Shown here: in pieces, positions 49,029 through 63,464 of the stretch | How the letters are laid out: each line of letters opens with the position of its first letter | Numbering within the stretch: the first letter of the stretch is position 1 | Assembly: GCF_046630445.1 (NCBI RefSeq) | Contig: NC_092335.1 | Coordinates: 2,850,001 to 2,914,000, forward strand | Direction: 5' to 3' | DNA length: 64,000 bases | Source of the DNA: Rutidosis leptorrhynchoides | Lineage: Eukaryota; Streptophyta; Magnoliopsida; Asterales; Asteraceae | Notes under the pieces: generated by a model | Database searches by the model: none | What the model saw: only the letters and a program-made list of their open reading frames with translations | What the model was told of the DNA's origin: nothing | Position numbers and translations under genes: made by a program

Positions 49029-50804
49029 TTACTTATTTCTGTTTTGATACCGAATCCAAAATCATATAACCCATAATTACTCCGGCCCAACAGCAAAACT
49101 CCTACACGGCCCAACTGAAACAACTACAAGGTTGCAGCCCAATTGCATTTATCGAAGCCCAAATAGAAGAGCTGTCTACGGCTCAAATCACATTCGCTGG
49201 CCTCTTAAAATAAATATATTCATAAAGTGGATGTATTTCCTGTTGGTGATCACAGCTACGAATAAAAGAAAAAAAAATTAAGTAGCTATCATCTCCTTTA
49301 TAGCTCATCATCTTTAATCATTATTATCATATAACTCCTCATGATCATTTAAATTATCGTGATCATCTAATCATCATTATGTATGGGTTCGTAACAGAGA
49401 AAACAATAGCAATAAGTGACTTGATTTCGTTTAACAGCTCACCAAGAATCATCTTATGGTAATAGTAATCGAACAAGAGAATAACAGAAGATGGTTGTGT
49501 AGGTCTAATCGAATAAGAAATCATGGTCTTTAGTTATCAATTGTGATGTAATCGACAGTGACTCATAGGCAGAAGGAGAGATTGTTTGTATCATAAGAAG
49601 GAGAAGAAAAGAATTCGATCTGTAGTTAAAACAAAAGGGTTTCGGTTTCTTTGATATTGGGTTTGGATGTCGGTTCATGTTTTGCTCGAATTAAGAAGAA
49701 AACAGAAATAGCTGCAGTGATCATTGATAATCATCATACATGCATCACTTCTCTATTAATCGTCACCTTTAATTATCACTAACCTTAATATCCGCGGTTT
49801 TAATTAATATGTATACAACAGCTTTATTGTTGCTCGAACAGTGATTTACAGCAGGAAAGGGAAGACACAAAAAAAATACTGAATAGTAGGTATTATAGCA
49901 TACCGATGGTGGCGTTCGTGTGGTTCTCATCATGGTTATGGTGACGGTTTGTTCCTGCAAGTGGGTGGTGGTGATTGTTTAATGTGATGAAGTGGGTTGA
50001 AGGTGATGATAGAATATGGTGGTTGTGATGGTGTTTAATAGGTCAAAGATGTTGTGGGTTTCAACAGGAAAAAATTCGAATAACTTAGCAGCAACATAAG
50101 TGAACTTGGCGACGGTTAGTTGTGGTTGTTATGGTTTGAGTAAACCAAATGAAAGCACCACTTAGTTCGTTGATCATAGGTGATGATTGTAGTTTTTGAT
50201 AATGGTTTTAAGCTTGGTATTCTTTTTAGGAATGGATCTGTATACATATTGTAGTAGGAATTTTAGTAGGAGTAAGTGTAGGTTATGGTGGTGATTCCAT
50301 GTAGGCTTGTAGGGTGACATTTTGTGGTGATCATGGTGACCGTGGTTATGAAGGTTGTCGTGAAGTTGAGTTCAAGATGATGTGTGTTTTCGATTATGTA
50401 ATGGTGATAGAGTAAATGGAGTTAGTGAAGACAATAGGATCACTTTTGTTTTATAACAAATGAAGTCGACACAGAATTTCAATCAGGAGGAATTAAAATA
50501 AAATTAAATAAATAAATGAAAGTGGATATCAATCTTGCAACTGATTTTGTTATGTTCTATGATTCTAATTCGATTTGTTACTCTTTTAGGGACAGAAGAC
50601 AAGATTCAATATAGGATGATTGGGATGTTAAACAACCTTGCGTAATTATATCTGCTACCTTTGATTTTTATAAGTATAAATGCATTTATATTTAATAATA
50701 ATAATATTTTTAATACTAACCTTAAAGTAAAAAAAATAATACTAATACTAATAACAAAATAATAATAGTAATAATAACAATCATATTAATACAAAAGTCA
50801 TATA

Positions 50805-51118
50805 TATAATAAGGATAATATTTGTAATTAAAATTTTAATATATTAACATCCATATTTTTTTTATGTAGTAGTTATATAATGTAAATATATATATTAACA
50901 TATGCAGAATATTTAATATATATTTAATATTTCAGAAGTCATATATATATTTATATAGATATATAATAAGGATAATATTTGTAATTAAATTTTTAATATA
51001 TTAACATCCATATTTTTTTTATGTAGTAGTTATATAATGTAAATATATATATTAACATATGCAGAATATTTAATATATATTTAATATTTCAGAAGTCATA
51101 TATATATTTATATAGATT
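50805..51118. repeat. 157-bp tandem duplication in the E5 LTR
   Basis: Two AT-rich copies are offset by exactly 157 bp and differ at about one position, which indicates a recent duplication. Confidence 0.85.
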
Positions 51119-51217
51119 CATAACAGTTTTAGTTATTTTGTATAATACTTTATATTTTCAATTCAATGATTTATAATGTATCTTATTAATTCAAATTATT
51201 ATATATATACTTTTGTT

Positions 51218-51309
<92 letters not shown>

Positions 51310-51931
51310 TATATATACATTTAGTTATTTATAAACAATTGTTCGTGAATTGTCGGGAATAGTCAAAGGTCTATTGAATCCATGTAAACAGTTCAAAAAT
51401 TTCTTGAGACTCAACTTTACAACTTTGCTTATCGTATCGAGATCATATAAAGATTAAGTTTAAATTTAGTCGGAAATTTTCGGGTCATCACAGTACCTAC
51501 CCGTTAAAGAAATTTCGTCCCGAAATTTGAGTGAGGTGGTCATGGCTAACAATAAAAATGTTTTCATGACGAATATGAGTTGCAAAATAGAGTTTTATTA
51601 CTATAGGGTAATATGAGTAAAACAATTCGTTTATATGAGGAGTACGAGTGAAGTTATCACTAAAGAGTGAAATGAGGAAATAAAGTTTCGTCATAACTTT
51701 TGACTAGTCAAGGTTGAATTCCGGAATTCAAGGGATTTAAAAGAAAATCTTGGAAATCTATAAGATCTGATTCTTCGGGATTTATGGAAATTAAGGTCTC
51801 TTTAATTAAATGCGATCATCTGTCTCGATTGCTTTGTCTCGTATTTCCAATATAAATGAACTTCCTCCATTCCATTATTTTCAGCACTCCAATATTTTCT
51901 TTCTCAATTCATACTTCCAAAGATTGTGAAA

Positions 51932-52105
51932 ATGCTCAATCCAGTTCTAATCCTTGACCTCATTCTGTCTATCGCAACAATCATCCTTCTATTCCAACTT
52001 CCTCCGGAGGAATCTGTTTGCTTCTACTTCGCTCTTGGTATTGTTGTATTTATAATTTTCCCGTGTCTTTATATTGCTATACGCATTGATATACACGGTT
52101 TGTAA
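51932..52105 (+). CDS. Small two-helix membrane protein ORF antisense to E5
   Basis: A 57-codon ORF (MLNPVLILDLILSIATIILL ...). Two hydrophobic segments at about residues 4-22 and 29-51 are split by a short QLPPEES turn, and a polar end IRIDIHGL follows. A TATA-like AATATAAATG lies about 80 bp upstream (51848-51857), and the leader between them is pyrimidine-rich. It lies on the opposite strand to the E5 LTR, about 440 bp inside it. I recognise no family. It could be an antisense accessory ORF of the retrotransposon, a host relic or chance. Confidence 0.4.
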   Translation: MLNPVLILDLILSIATIILLFQLPPEESVCFYFALGIVVFIIFPCLYIAIRIDIHGL

Positions 52106-53419
52106 TTTCCATGTTGTTATTAGGCTTTATATTTTCTCTTATATTTTGAAGCTCTTATGCTTTTGTTTTCTCTTCCGACTTCAAGTCAAGCGAATAATGG
52201 TCTAGAGTTCGTAGATATAGAGTTTCGAATGATTATAATGTTCTAAGCAGGAAGGAACGTGATAGCATGATTTGATTTTCAAATTTATCAACATCACGGA
52301 AGATAGAACCATCAAGAATACATTATCTTGATATGTTCAGGAGTTAAGTAGAATGAAAGAGTTATGTAACATGGCAAATTATAATGGTATGATCTACTGT
52401 GAACCATCATCACGTTTCATTAGAAACTCAGCATGACTTTCTATAATATAATCACGTTGGCCTAGCGTCATTATATTATACTAACCCATGCTTCAATTCC
52501 CAACACTTCTCCACAATTCATTCATAATTTATACTTAGATTTTACTGAAGTTTCTAATATAATGGAATACTGAAAACACGAAGAGGTAGATTATTTCGGA
52601 CAAGAATATGTATGAAAATATCCTCAGAAATATTGAAGATATTTATGATGATATTTTGGAATTTCTAAGTTCGAAGGTTGATGAAGAAAAATTTTCCACA
52701 AGATTTTAACATGAGTACGGAGCAAGATATTCGTTGCAGGTTTCATCGGATCCAGAATTACCTGGAGTCTTTGAATATAGGGTTTGGTCCTTGTATTTGT
52801 CCTTAGTCTCCTTCATGGTTCGCTCAATCTGTTTTTCAGTACCAAATTTTCTATCGAGCGTTCCCAATACTCCATTCTTTAACATCAAACTCTTGGCCAT
52901 TTAGACCATCTACAATTTTACTGTTTCGTCTACATTTAATGCAGCCATATCTGAATTGTCGGTTATCAATCCGAGGTGTTTTCAGGAGAATTGTGTCTTT
53001 AGATGATTAAACGTTAATGGTAATATTGTGGAATATAGAAGGTTCTCTGGTAACAATAAAAGAGCACGCATATATTTCAAGGTTATAATAAGGTTGTTTC
53101 GAATGAGAAATCGAAATTAACTTGCTGGAGCTGTGAAAAATTGGCTAATTTGGAAAGAGATTGCAAAGTTATTTTCGGTAATACTAATGCTAAAGGAATT
53201 AGCACCGCTACGTGTTAAACGTTTACTCAGTTTTCGAGAGTTTTTCAGGCGCATAACTATATGCATAAATCTTCTCTTCCGTAGATGAAGTGCGGTTGGT
53301 TCATCTTCTCGATTGAGATGTTTTCCAAGAATTATGAAAGGTTTGAACGCAGATTGTAATCGTCAAGATATAAATGAGGTTTAGGATGAAATCAAGTGGC
53401 AAACTTGAAGAGTTGTTTA

Positions 53420-54279
<860 letters not shown>

Positions 54280-54510
54280 CCTACCCGTTAAAATATTTTC
54301 ACCATTAACAGTTTGTACAAAAGAATTTTTAATTACAATTTTTATGAAAATATACTTACATATATATTTTCTTCAGATGTAATCATGGATTTAATGAGTT
54401 AATATGATATTAATCTCATTTGATTTACCGTTAGAACTAGAATGGATAATCTCCAAAACTTTAGAGATTACTTAATCGCCATGTCGAACGGGGATAAATG
54501 ATGTAGAACA

Positions 54511-54905
54511 TCATGTAGAACGATGATTATGCTTGAGGTACAGAATGAGATGTGAGGCATGGATTGTTGATGATACTGGTGCTGTTGCTGATGGTACTGT
54601 TGGTACTGGTGATGTTGCTGAAGCTGGTAAATTTTGCACCATATTCTCCAAATTTATTAATCGAGTGCGAAGCTCTTTGACTTCTTCCATTACTCCAAAA
54701 TGATTGTCGGTCGGAACGAACGGATGAATAAGGTTTAGAATTTTAGATAGAATATAATCGTGGCGAGATATTCGGGAAATGAGTGAGAAAATAGTATCTC
54801 GGACAGGTTCACCGGTAAGTGCTTCAGGTTCACCGCCAAGAGGTGAATTTGGTTGATGGAAAGGATCACCTTCTTTTTGTCTCCAATGATTAAGACAAGA
54901 AGGCA
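54511..54905 (-). CDS. Unassigned ORF remnant of E5
   Basis: About 130 codons on the minus strand, beginning within [11 protein letters not shown] and including [12 protein letters not shown] and [17 protein letters not shown], a short coiled-coil-like helix, then a Pro/Ala/Thr/Ser-rich end. I do not recognise the family. Its position just inside an LTR fragment suggests an accessory or gag-related ORF of the Gypsy element. It abuts E6. Confidence 0.35.
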
Positions 54906-57076
54906 TGCAACCAGCAATTTCTGTATGCATGTAAATTTTGTGTCTACCATTGAACCTAAATGTCCTGATGAAGTGATCAAAGATCCAAGCTGGGCAGGAG
55001 CTATGCAAGAAGAGATCTCCCAGTTTGATAGGAATAAGGTTTGGACATTGGTACCTAAACCTGATGATGAAACTAAGAAAATCATTGGTACCAAGTGGGA
55101 TTTCAAGAACAAGATGGATGAAGATGGGATTGTGATCAGAAACAAAGCTAGGTTGGTAGCTCAAGGGTTCAAACAGGAAGAAGGATTGGATTATGGAGAG
55201 ACTTATGCTCCAGTGGCTAGGATTGACGCTATCAGACTGTTCTTGACATGCTGCTAAGATGAACTTTAGGGTATTCCAGATGGATGTTAAATCTGCATTT
55301 CTAAATGGCAAGCTGCAAGAAGAAGTTTATGTCAAACAGCCTCCTGGTTTTGTAAGCAGTAAATATCCAGACCATGTCTACAAGCTAGACAAAGCTCTTT
55401 ATGGCCTCAAACAGGCTCCAAGAGCATGGTATGAGACACTTCATGTGTATCTCACTGGTATAGGTTTTAAAGTTGGAACAATTGACACTACTCGGTTCTC
55501 AAAAGAGACAGATGGTGATCTCTTGCTGGTACAGATATATGTGGATGATATTATTTATGGATCTAAAAATGAGAAACATTGTCAAGATTTTTCAAAACTT
55601 ATGTCAAAGACATATGAAATGAGCTTACAAAGAGACTTGCAATACTTTTTTGGATTGCAAATTAAACAACTTGATGATGGAATTTTTATAAGCCAGGATA
55701 AATATATCAAAGATATGCTAAAGAAATTTGGTCTGACCTGTTTAAAAGATATAGGGACTCCAATGGCAGCAACTATTAAAATAGATGCTAATCCCAATGG
55801 TGAACCAGTCAATATCACTGAATATAGAGGTATGATTAGATCCCTACTTTATCTCACAGCCAGCAGACCAGATATTATGTTTGCCACATGTCTCTGTGCC
55901 AGATATCAAGCTGATCCTAAAGAGTCACACTTGCTAGTAGTCAAAAGGATATTTAGGTATCTGAAAGCTACTACTAAACGTGGTCTTTGGTATCCCAAAG
56001 ACCAGGATTTTGAGCTAATTGGGTATTCAGATGCTGATTTTGCAGGGTGTAAAATAGACAGGATAAGTACTACTGGTGGTTGCCAGTTACTGGGTGGTAG
56101 GCTAGTCAGCTGGATGAGCAAAAAGTAAAATACTGTGTCCACATCTATTGCTGAGGCAGAATATGTTTCTGCTGGTAGTTGTACTGCTCAAGTACTGTGG
56201 ATGCAAAGCTAGCTGAAAGACTATGGTGTTCATGTTACAAAGACTCCAATCTACTGTGACAACACAAGTGCAATAGCTATCACCAACAATCCTGTGATGC
56301 ATTCAAGAACAAAGCACATTGACGTTCGATATCACTTTATAAGGGATCATGTTCAAAAAGGAGATGTGGAGCTACACTTTATTTCAACAGACCAGCAGTT
56401 AGCAGATCTATTCACAAAGCCCTTAGATGAGAAATGTTTTAACTATCTCATCTCTGAGCTGGGTATGCTTGAACTTTAAATAAAAGACAATTTTTGTTGG
56501 TGTGCTGGCTCTACAACATGTAGGGCAAACCAGTAAGTCATTTTTGTGAACTTACTGCCTACATGTAAAACACTCAGCACAACAACGTCTTTTATATTTT
56601 GGTTACTCAAAATGTTTTTAATTGAAATAATAAATAGCTCACAAAATTAAATGATTCCTTAAATCTGAAACTCATTTACTCCCAATGATTTAAATTAAAT
56701 TCATGACATATTAAATGTAACAAAGTATTTTGTATTTAATACAAAACTTATTTTGTGGTTTTTAATTTTTTTTTTAAAATTAAAACCTGCTGCATTTAAT
56801 GTTGAATGTGAGGTATGAGTGTTCAAGCAGTATATACGTCAAATCATCAATTTGTGTCCCCTCGAGTGTGCCAGTCTGTCACATCTGCCCACGCGCCTGC
56901 TAATGGCAGTTGTCATTTTCTCTCTCCTGCCTTTTTCACCCAATCACAACGGTTAAAAGAGTGTTTTATCTTCCATAATAACCTTCGGTTATTCAGTTTT
57001 CAAATTCACACTCTTCTCTCTAAAAATCCCCAAATCTTCAAATCAATTCATACATCCATCTTCTACGAAATCATCA

Positions 57077-60000
57077 ATGGCAGAACAACAACAACATCAA
57101 TCACCACCTGCTTCAAACCAGCCAGAGGAACAACAACCACAACAACAACAATCGGTAGCACCACAACAACCGGAACAGCAACCACCACCGGTCATCGAAG
57201 AACAAGTGGTGCAGGGCCCTCTATTCAACCTGCACCCAAGCCTTGTTAGGGCTGCAAATGCACCAGAACACTCTTCCATTCGCCTATCAAGAGGCAATGC
57301 TGCTCATGCCCTTTCAATTCCCAAATCCAAAGCCAACTTGTGCTATGATACGCTTATCGATTACATAACACAATCACCACTGGCTCGAGCTATTACCAGC
57401 GTACCTTCTCATCTTTATCCGGCTTGTTTGGCCAGATTCTGGTATATTGCCACCACGGCCACCACTCAACAGAACGTTCCATGTATTCGTGGCATGGTGA
57501 CTGAAACCCTAGCCTGCTCCATCACTGTTGATGCCATCTGACGTGCTCTCCAATTACCCATTGGTCCGTTCGTTAATTCACCAACCAGTGATGAGTTTAG
57601 AAGAGAGGTACTGGAGATTATAGGGTTTGATGGACCAGTGGCTCATACGCCCTTAAGAAAGCAGATGCCACCTCTGTGGAATTTTTTCTTTGGCTTGCTG
57701 ACTCAATGCATCAGTCAGAAGTCTGGGAGCTTTGATCAGTGCTCAGATTTTGAGCTGAAGATTGGTCATGGGATGCTGTTCAATCGAAATATTGATTATG
57801 CTGGTGAAATTTACTTAAGGCTAAGGGAAATGGTGCTTGCACCTAAACGAACACACTTAATCACCTTTCCAAGGTTTTTGAGCCTTGTTTTTGAAAATGA
57901 GTTGGGTGAAGCTTACCAGCAGTTTGCTGATGAATCATTCGACATGCCTCCAAAATAAGGGGGAATTCCAAAAGATGCTCCTGCTGCTCCATATAATGTC
58001 CTGACACCAGGCATGCTTGAGTATCTTGCTGCTCGAGGTGGAGTGAACCAACCGGCTGCCTCTGGTGCTGCACCAGCTGAAGGGGAGGGACCTCAGTGAA
58101 AGACAGCTGTAAAAAGGAAGAAGCCAGCTACCTCAACTAGTACAACCAACGTCTCACATACTGGTAAAACAGTAGTTGTATTAGAATCTAGTGCTCTCTG
58201 ATCATAAAGAACAGCCCTAGTCTTATATACTGACTATCCACTTCTAGTATTGGAATCCGTTGCTTAACTATTTCTTGGTAACAGGCAAATCCAAACAAGC
58301 AAAAGCTGGCTCCAGGCTCACCATAGGGGAGATTGCACTAGTCTCAACTGCTGCTCCTGCAAAGGATGTGGCTATGGAACCTGGTGTGTTTCTAGACCAA
58401 ACAGCAGAAAATTCTAACATAATTAAAAATCTTTTATCTGCTGACTTGAAAAAATGAAAGAGGAGTTAAAGGTATAACCCTGGCTCCCAAGCTGACTGGT
58501 TTTAAAACTAGTGTTAAGAAGAGTAGTAACCCATACTCTTCTAGCCAGACACTTCCACATTTTTTAAAATTGAACTTAATGCTATATACTCTGCTGAGAG
58601 TACAACCAGCAGAGCACATACCTGACCCCCAAAGCATACTTGAGCTGGGTCCTCATCGTGTTGAACCAGCTCAGGATACTGCACAACCATTATTTTACTC
58701 GGATCATGATAAGAGTCTCACTCCTACATCATTACTAGCCAGAACTCTTACACTATCTGGGTCAATATGTGTCACCAATGAGTCAGCAGAGTCACAGCTG
58801 TACTTACAGACACCTTATTCTGTCTCATTCGAAGGGCTGACCAAATCACTAGTCTGTCCCCAGAGACCAACACCAGATGCAATTGTTGAGTCAAATTTAT
58901 TTGGTTCTACAGTTGTTAACATAAAATGTTCTATCGTTTCAGTTCTTAGCAGGGTAGATGAACAGGCAGAGGGGGAGCAAGTTAAAGATGATATTATTCC
59001 TACTGAGTAGATTGCTGCCTCTGCTATGGTATTGGTGCTACTGTTTCTCCTACTGGTGGTGATGATGCTAGTACTGTTGCTTCTACAGCTACTGGTGATA
59101 CTGCTCCCAGTATTGCTGCTTCCACTACTACACCTGAAGTGAGAGATGAAATCATAGTGGATCCTCCTGTTCTTAAAAAGGTAATTGACAATATTGTCAA
59201 GGATGTTCTTCTTGATGAACCTGTCCATGAACCAAAGGGTGACATTGCATCTGCTGCTGCTACTGATGCACAAAATATTATTGTGGATGCTAGTACTTGT
59301 GCTACTTTTCCATCTGATGTTATCATGGAAGCTGGTACAAGTGCTACTTTTCCATCTGATGTTATCATGGATGCTGGTAAAAGTGCTACTTTTCCATCAG
59401 ATTTTGGTTCACAGGGTAATACTATTCTGGAGGGTCTTGATTTTGTTAATGCTGGCTATGTTGGCTATGTCCCCATAGAGCCAACGGTGGATACTAATGC
59501 TACTAGTGTTATTCCGAATGTTTCTAATTCCACACCGGATACTTTCTTTAAAGATGTTGCAGATGCTGCTTCTTCACCTACTGCACAGTTACCTACCGCT
59601 GCTACTGGTTCTACGGAACCCGTTATGGATGCTGGTACCTCTGTTTCTGCCACTACTGACTCTTCTCAGGCTACTGTTTCTGCTGAGAAGAAACCTTATG
59701 TGTGCTAGCTGCCAGATCCTGATGAAGTTGTCCCTAACTTCATCTATCGGGGAGCATCTATTACTCCTAGAGTTGCTCTGCTGGTGGATCAGCTAACTAT
59801 TAATCCTCAAACTGCCATAGTCTTAGCCAGCAAATTGCCTCGCGAGGAGCTGACTGAACTATTGTCTCAGCTTGATCGACCAACTCGAGAAGAAGTTTAT
59901 GAGAGGCTGGCTACTTTAGAACAGATCAACGAGCAGCCATATTATCATTTTTTTGGCATGGCTCCAGCTGCTTCTCCATGGCCTGGTACATGGAGGCCTC

Positions 60001-63000
60001 TCAAGTTCATCAAAGATCCCTCTACTGGTAAATATGTTATGCAGAATATTCCTGATTCACCAGTACCTTCTGATTCATCAGCTTCTTCCTCGTCATCTTC
60101 TTCTTCTGATGGTGATGCTGATAAAGGTACTGGTAAGGATGAACCAGTCACTCATGATAATGTGCCTGGTACCAAAGATAAACCAGTGGATCTCACTTAT
60201 GATGCTGATCTTGATGCTGACAAGGATACTAGTGGTTCTAAACCTTCGGGTGAAGGTAAAAATGATGGTGATCATGGTGACGAGTCAGATTCTGACCTTC
60301 CACCTCCACCACCCCACGGAGGTAATCCTGTGTTAGCTGCTTCTGACCACCCCTCAACCAGCTATGTTAAATTTAATGCTGATGAGGTGGCTGACATCTC
60401 CACCCTGGCTGTCTATAAGATACTAGCCGAGGTTACACCTGATCTACAATCCACCATTCGCACTGCTATTGCTGATAGTGTGACTGAAGCCATACGTAAT
60501 GCTGGGCAAGCTACCACTTCCAATATTGAAGCCCAGCTCAAACAAGTATGTGTCTTTGCAGATCTTGCGGTGGCTGCCATTGTCAAACAACATGAAGAGG
60601 AGGAGGACTTAAAGAAACGAATCATCTCTCACAATGAGTATACTGAGGACATTGCCCGTCTTCAAGCTGATTTGGATGCTGCTAATCGCAGAATTCTTTT
60701 TCTTAATGAAGAAAATACAGTGCTACATGAGAGATTGGATTCACAGGAACAGCAAATGGCTAACATGATTCCTGCTTCTGCCTATGTTCAAATGGTTGAA
60801 AATATGCATCGACTGGCTATCCTACAGGGTGATGTTAGGGCCATGGTTGAGCAGATGGCTATGGGTGTTGAAAGGAATGAAGTTAGGTCTTCCAACCTCC
60901 TTCTTCGACAATTTAGCGTGGATCCTGGTGACCATCTTACTCCTGAAGTTGCTGACTGGAACAATTTTGCATTCTCTGTTCCAGATTCAGATAGTGACCT
61001 TGATGCACATGTCTCCCCTGTTCACCATTCTGCCCCTGCTGATGATAAAAAGGGGGAGAAGAAATCTAAAAAGAAACTCAAAAAGAGAAAACAATCAGAG
61101 GGGGAGCATGAGCATGAAAAGGCTCCAAAACAACCAAGGAGAGATGGTGATGGTGATGGTGGTGATGGTTCTACTGGTCAAGACTCTGGCACTAAGCCCA
61201 GCAACGCTCATACTAAAGCTGGTGTAGAGGCAGCTGGTGAATCTCAACCCAGTGTGTCTGCCACATCAGTGGATGATATTGGTTCTGGCAGTAAGCCCAG
61301 TGATGTTTCTGCTTTGGCTGTTGCTGAAGCTTTTGTTGTCTCTCAAACTATTGAAAGAAGAATGAAAAGAAAATGGGAGAGACATCAGAAGAGACAACCA
61401 GAATTAAATGATGCCTTCAATGTCAAATGGGATGCCTATGTTGCTCTTAAATGCCACAGAATTAAGCATAGGAGATGGCTGACCCCGAAAAAGAGGGACA
61501 TTGATGATTACCTGATTGGCATTGATAAATTCAAAAAGGATGCACGAAAAAGAAATGCCAAATTCATGGTCAAATACGACAAAAAGATGGCAAAGCTGTA
61601 TGCTGAGCGAGCAGATAGGATCAAACGAATGACTCCAGAAGAAATGAAAGATTATCTTGCATCTACTGAGTCAGGGGGAGGAGTTAGATCTGACATTTTT
61701 ATGAAATGGTTAGATGCTATGTTAGAAACCAGCTCATCTTCTCGCCCAACATCTTCTGCATAGCCAGCTACACAACATAAGCCAACAGAAACAATCAATC
61801 TTGATGATGATGATATTCAGGGGGAGCATCTTGCTATCGTTCCCTACCTGCCTCCACTTGAGCCAGTATCAACACAAGAACCATCAGCTGAACCCATACC
61901 CATAGATAAACAAATGGTGAAATCTGCTCCTAGGAATAATCAGCCCCTAAGGAAAGGACCCTTATTTGTGGCAGCTGATGAAGATACTGAGGTGGTTGTA
62001 CCAGCTGATACTAATCAGTCAGCTGGTACTGAAGACACAGCAAAGAGTGCTATGAATGAAGACCCAGCCAAAAGTGTGCTGCTGGGTGTTACAAGTGTTG
62101 AAGACCCAGCCAAGGTGGTTGAGCTGGGTGCTAATCAAGATGATGATACGGTTAATCCTGCTGATTTTACAGTATGGGGTAGTGGAGATCATTTATTTGT
62201 TCAATCACCTATCTCTCCCCAGACCCTCACTTATTTTAACAGAACAAAGGATAATCATGGCAATCAGTTTCTAGTGAGTTCATCTGGCATAGGTGAATCA
62301 ATCATGTATCCTCCATCTTCCCCAAAACGTCATGGTAAACACAGAACTTGGGAAGATGATTCAGTTACCCGTGGTGAGCCAGACTTATTTAAAATGAATC
62401 CAGATGAAAGAGATGCTTACCGGCTGGAGATCACTGTACAGGAATTACTTGAGCAAAGACAAGTTGCTATCAATGAAAGGATACACCAAGTTAGATTGCT
62501 GCATCATCCCCTTGATCAGCCACTTTACATCAATGCCTTGACTTATGGCATTGAAATTGGTGTATACTTAAACAACAGTGGTCAAAGGCTCTCTACTGAT
62601 GAGAAGAAAGCTCAATTTCAAGAGGTTCACCAGCTGGGTATGGATCTAAGGGAGTATCATGCTGCCCTGAGAACTGAAGAGGGTAGAAAGATGATTGAAA
62701 TAGCAAAATCCCTGAAAATCACTGTCGACGATTATTTGTTGGGTCTACAAGCTGAAATTCAAAGAAGGGAGGCTGCTGATGCTGAATTCGCTGAGAGGGT
62801 AAGGCTCCAGGATATAGAAGACAAATTGGCTGCTGATAGAAAGCAAGAGGCTGAGTCCCTAGAATTAGCTAAAGCCATTGTCAAAGAACAGGATAAGGCA
62901 TTTGATAAGATGGAAGCTGATGAGAAAGCACCTGCTACTGCTCCTATAGAATTTGTTCGTACCAGTGAATTTCCTGATCATTATTATAGGAGTAGGTATG

Positions 63001-63464
63001 GTGATGTGATGAATAGAAGATCCAATCCCAGCAGGATCATCAAAGTAAATAGAGGGTCAAAAAGAGCGTTCAATGTTGTAAGGGAGAATAAAGTTCAAGA
63101 AAGAATAAACTATGATGAGTTAAGATCCCTTGGATTTAGTGAATGGATGGAGATCTTGGAGTATTTCATTGGTAAAGGTGAAAGTGCTATCAAAAATACA
63201 CTTAAATCTGAACTCCAACAGCTCTTCAAGAAAGCAACAAGGTTTGGGAATGCACCAGTAGTGAATGTAGATGAAGTCCTCTCTCAAAAACCTAAAGGAA
63301 AGCAATCCACTGGTGAAGGACCAACCGGAAAAGGCCCCATAATTCTACCTCCCCATATCCCTGTATTTAACCCTGCTGATGTACCTTATCTATTCCCTAA
63401 AGCCTGGAGAATCAAACAAGAGGAGCTATCTGAAGAAGAACGAAAAAAAGATAAAGATAGATAG
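57077..63464 (+). CDS. E6 env-like region (fossil part)
   Basis: About 6.4 kb of coding-like sequence after pol, with three parts. N-terminal part (57.08-59.0 kb): a Gln/Pro-rich start (MAEQQQHQSPPAS), then a globular part containing PPLWNFFFGLLTQCI. Middle part (59.1-61.8 kb): Ser/Asp/Ala-rich linkers, a coiled-coil-type helix (EDIARLQADLDAANRRILFL) and Lys-rich stretches (KKSKKKLKKRKQ). C-terminal part (61.9-63.46 kb): a charged helical region (ADAEFAERVRLQDIEDKLA). Sirevirus env-like proteins are described as coiled-coil rich; no fusion peptide or clear signal peptide is visible, so an envelope role is doubtful. The region is broken. Confidence 0.6.
59290..59405 (+). repeat. 42-bp tandem repeat in the E6 env-like region
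   Basis: Two full copies and one partial copy, encoding the 14-residue unit SATFPSDVIMDAGK with small changes. Confidence 0.8.

Larger units (their letters stand above)
47271..51492 (-). repeat. E5 LTR, 4.2 kb, E2-related Gypsy family
   Basis: Begins TGTAGTACCCCG and ends GGGTCATCACA on the plus strand. The minus-strand side is followed by a Tekay-type polypurine region (CGGGACGAAATTTC near 51510-51525). It shares the CGAGGTTCTGACCTCTATAT and TTAGGATTCGCGTCAATTAG blocks with E2. It holds AT-rich low-complexity DNA (48.6-48.93 kb), a tRNA-like segment, (AT)n tracts (48439-48497, 51229-51304) and a 157-bp tandem duplication. It directly abuts the polypurine tract of E4. Older sub-insertions may inflate its length. 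Confidence 0.65.

Noticed and set aside
52706-52900. 64-codon Lys-rich frame on the minus strand
   Set aside because: No recognisable domain and no supporting signals; it lies in broken E5 DNA.
57097-57297. Cys-rich minus-strand frame resembling a small secreted peptide
   Set aside because: Antisense of the Gln-rich start of the E6 env-like region; it has no signal peptide.
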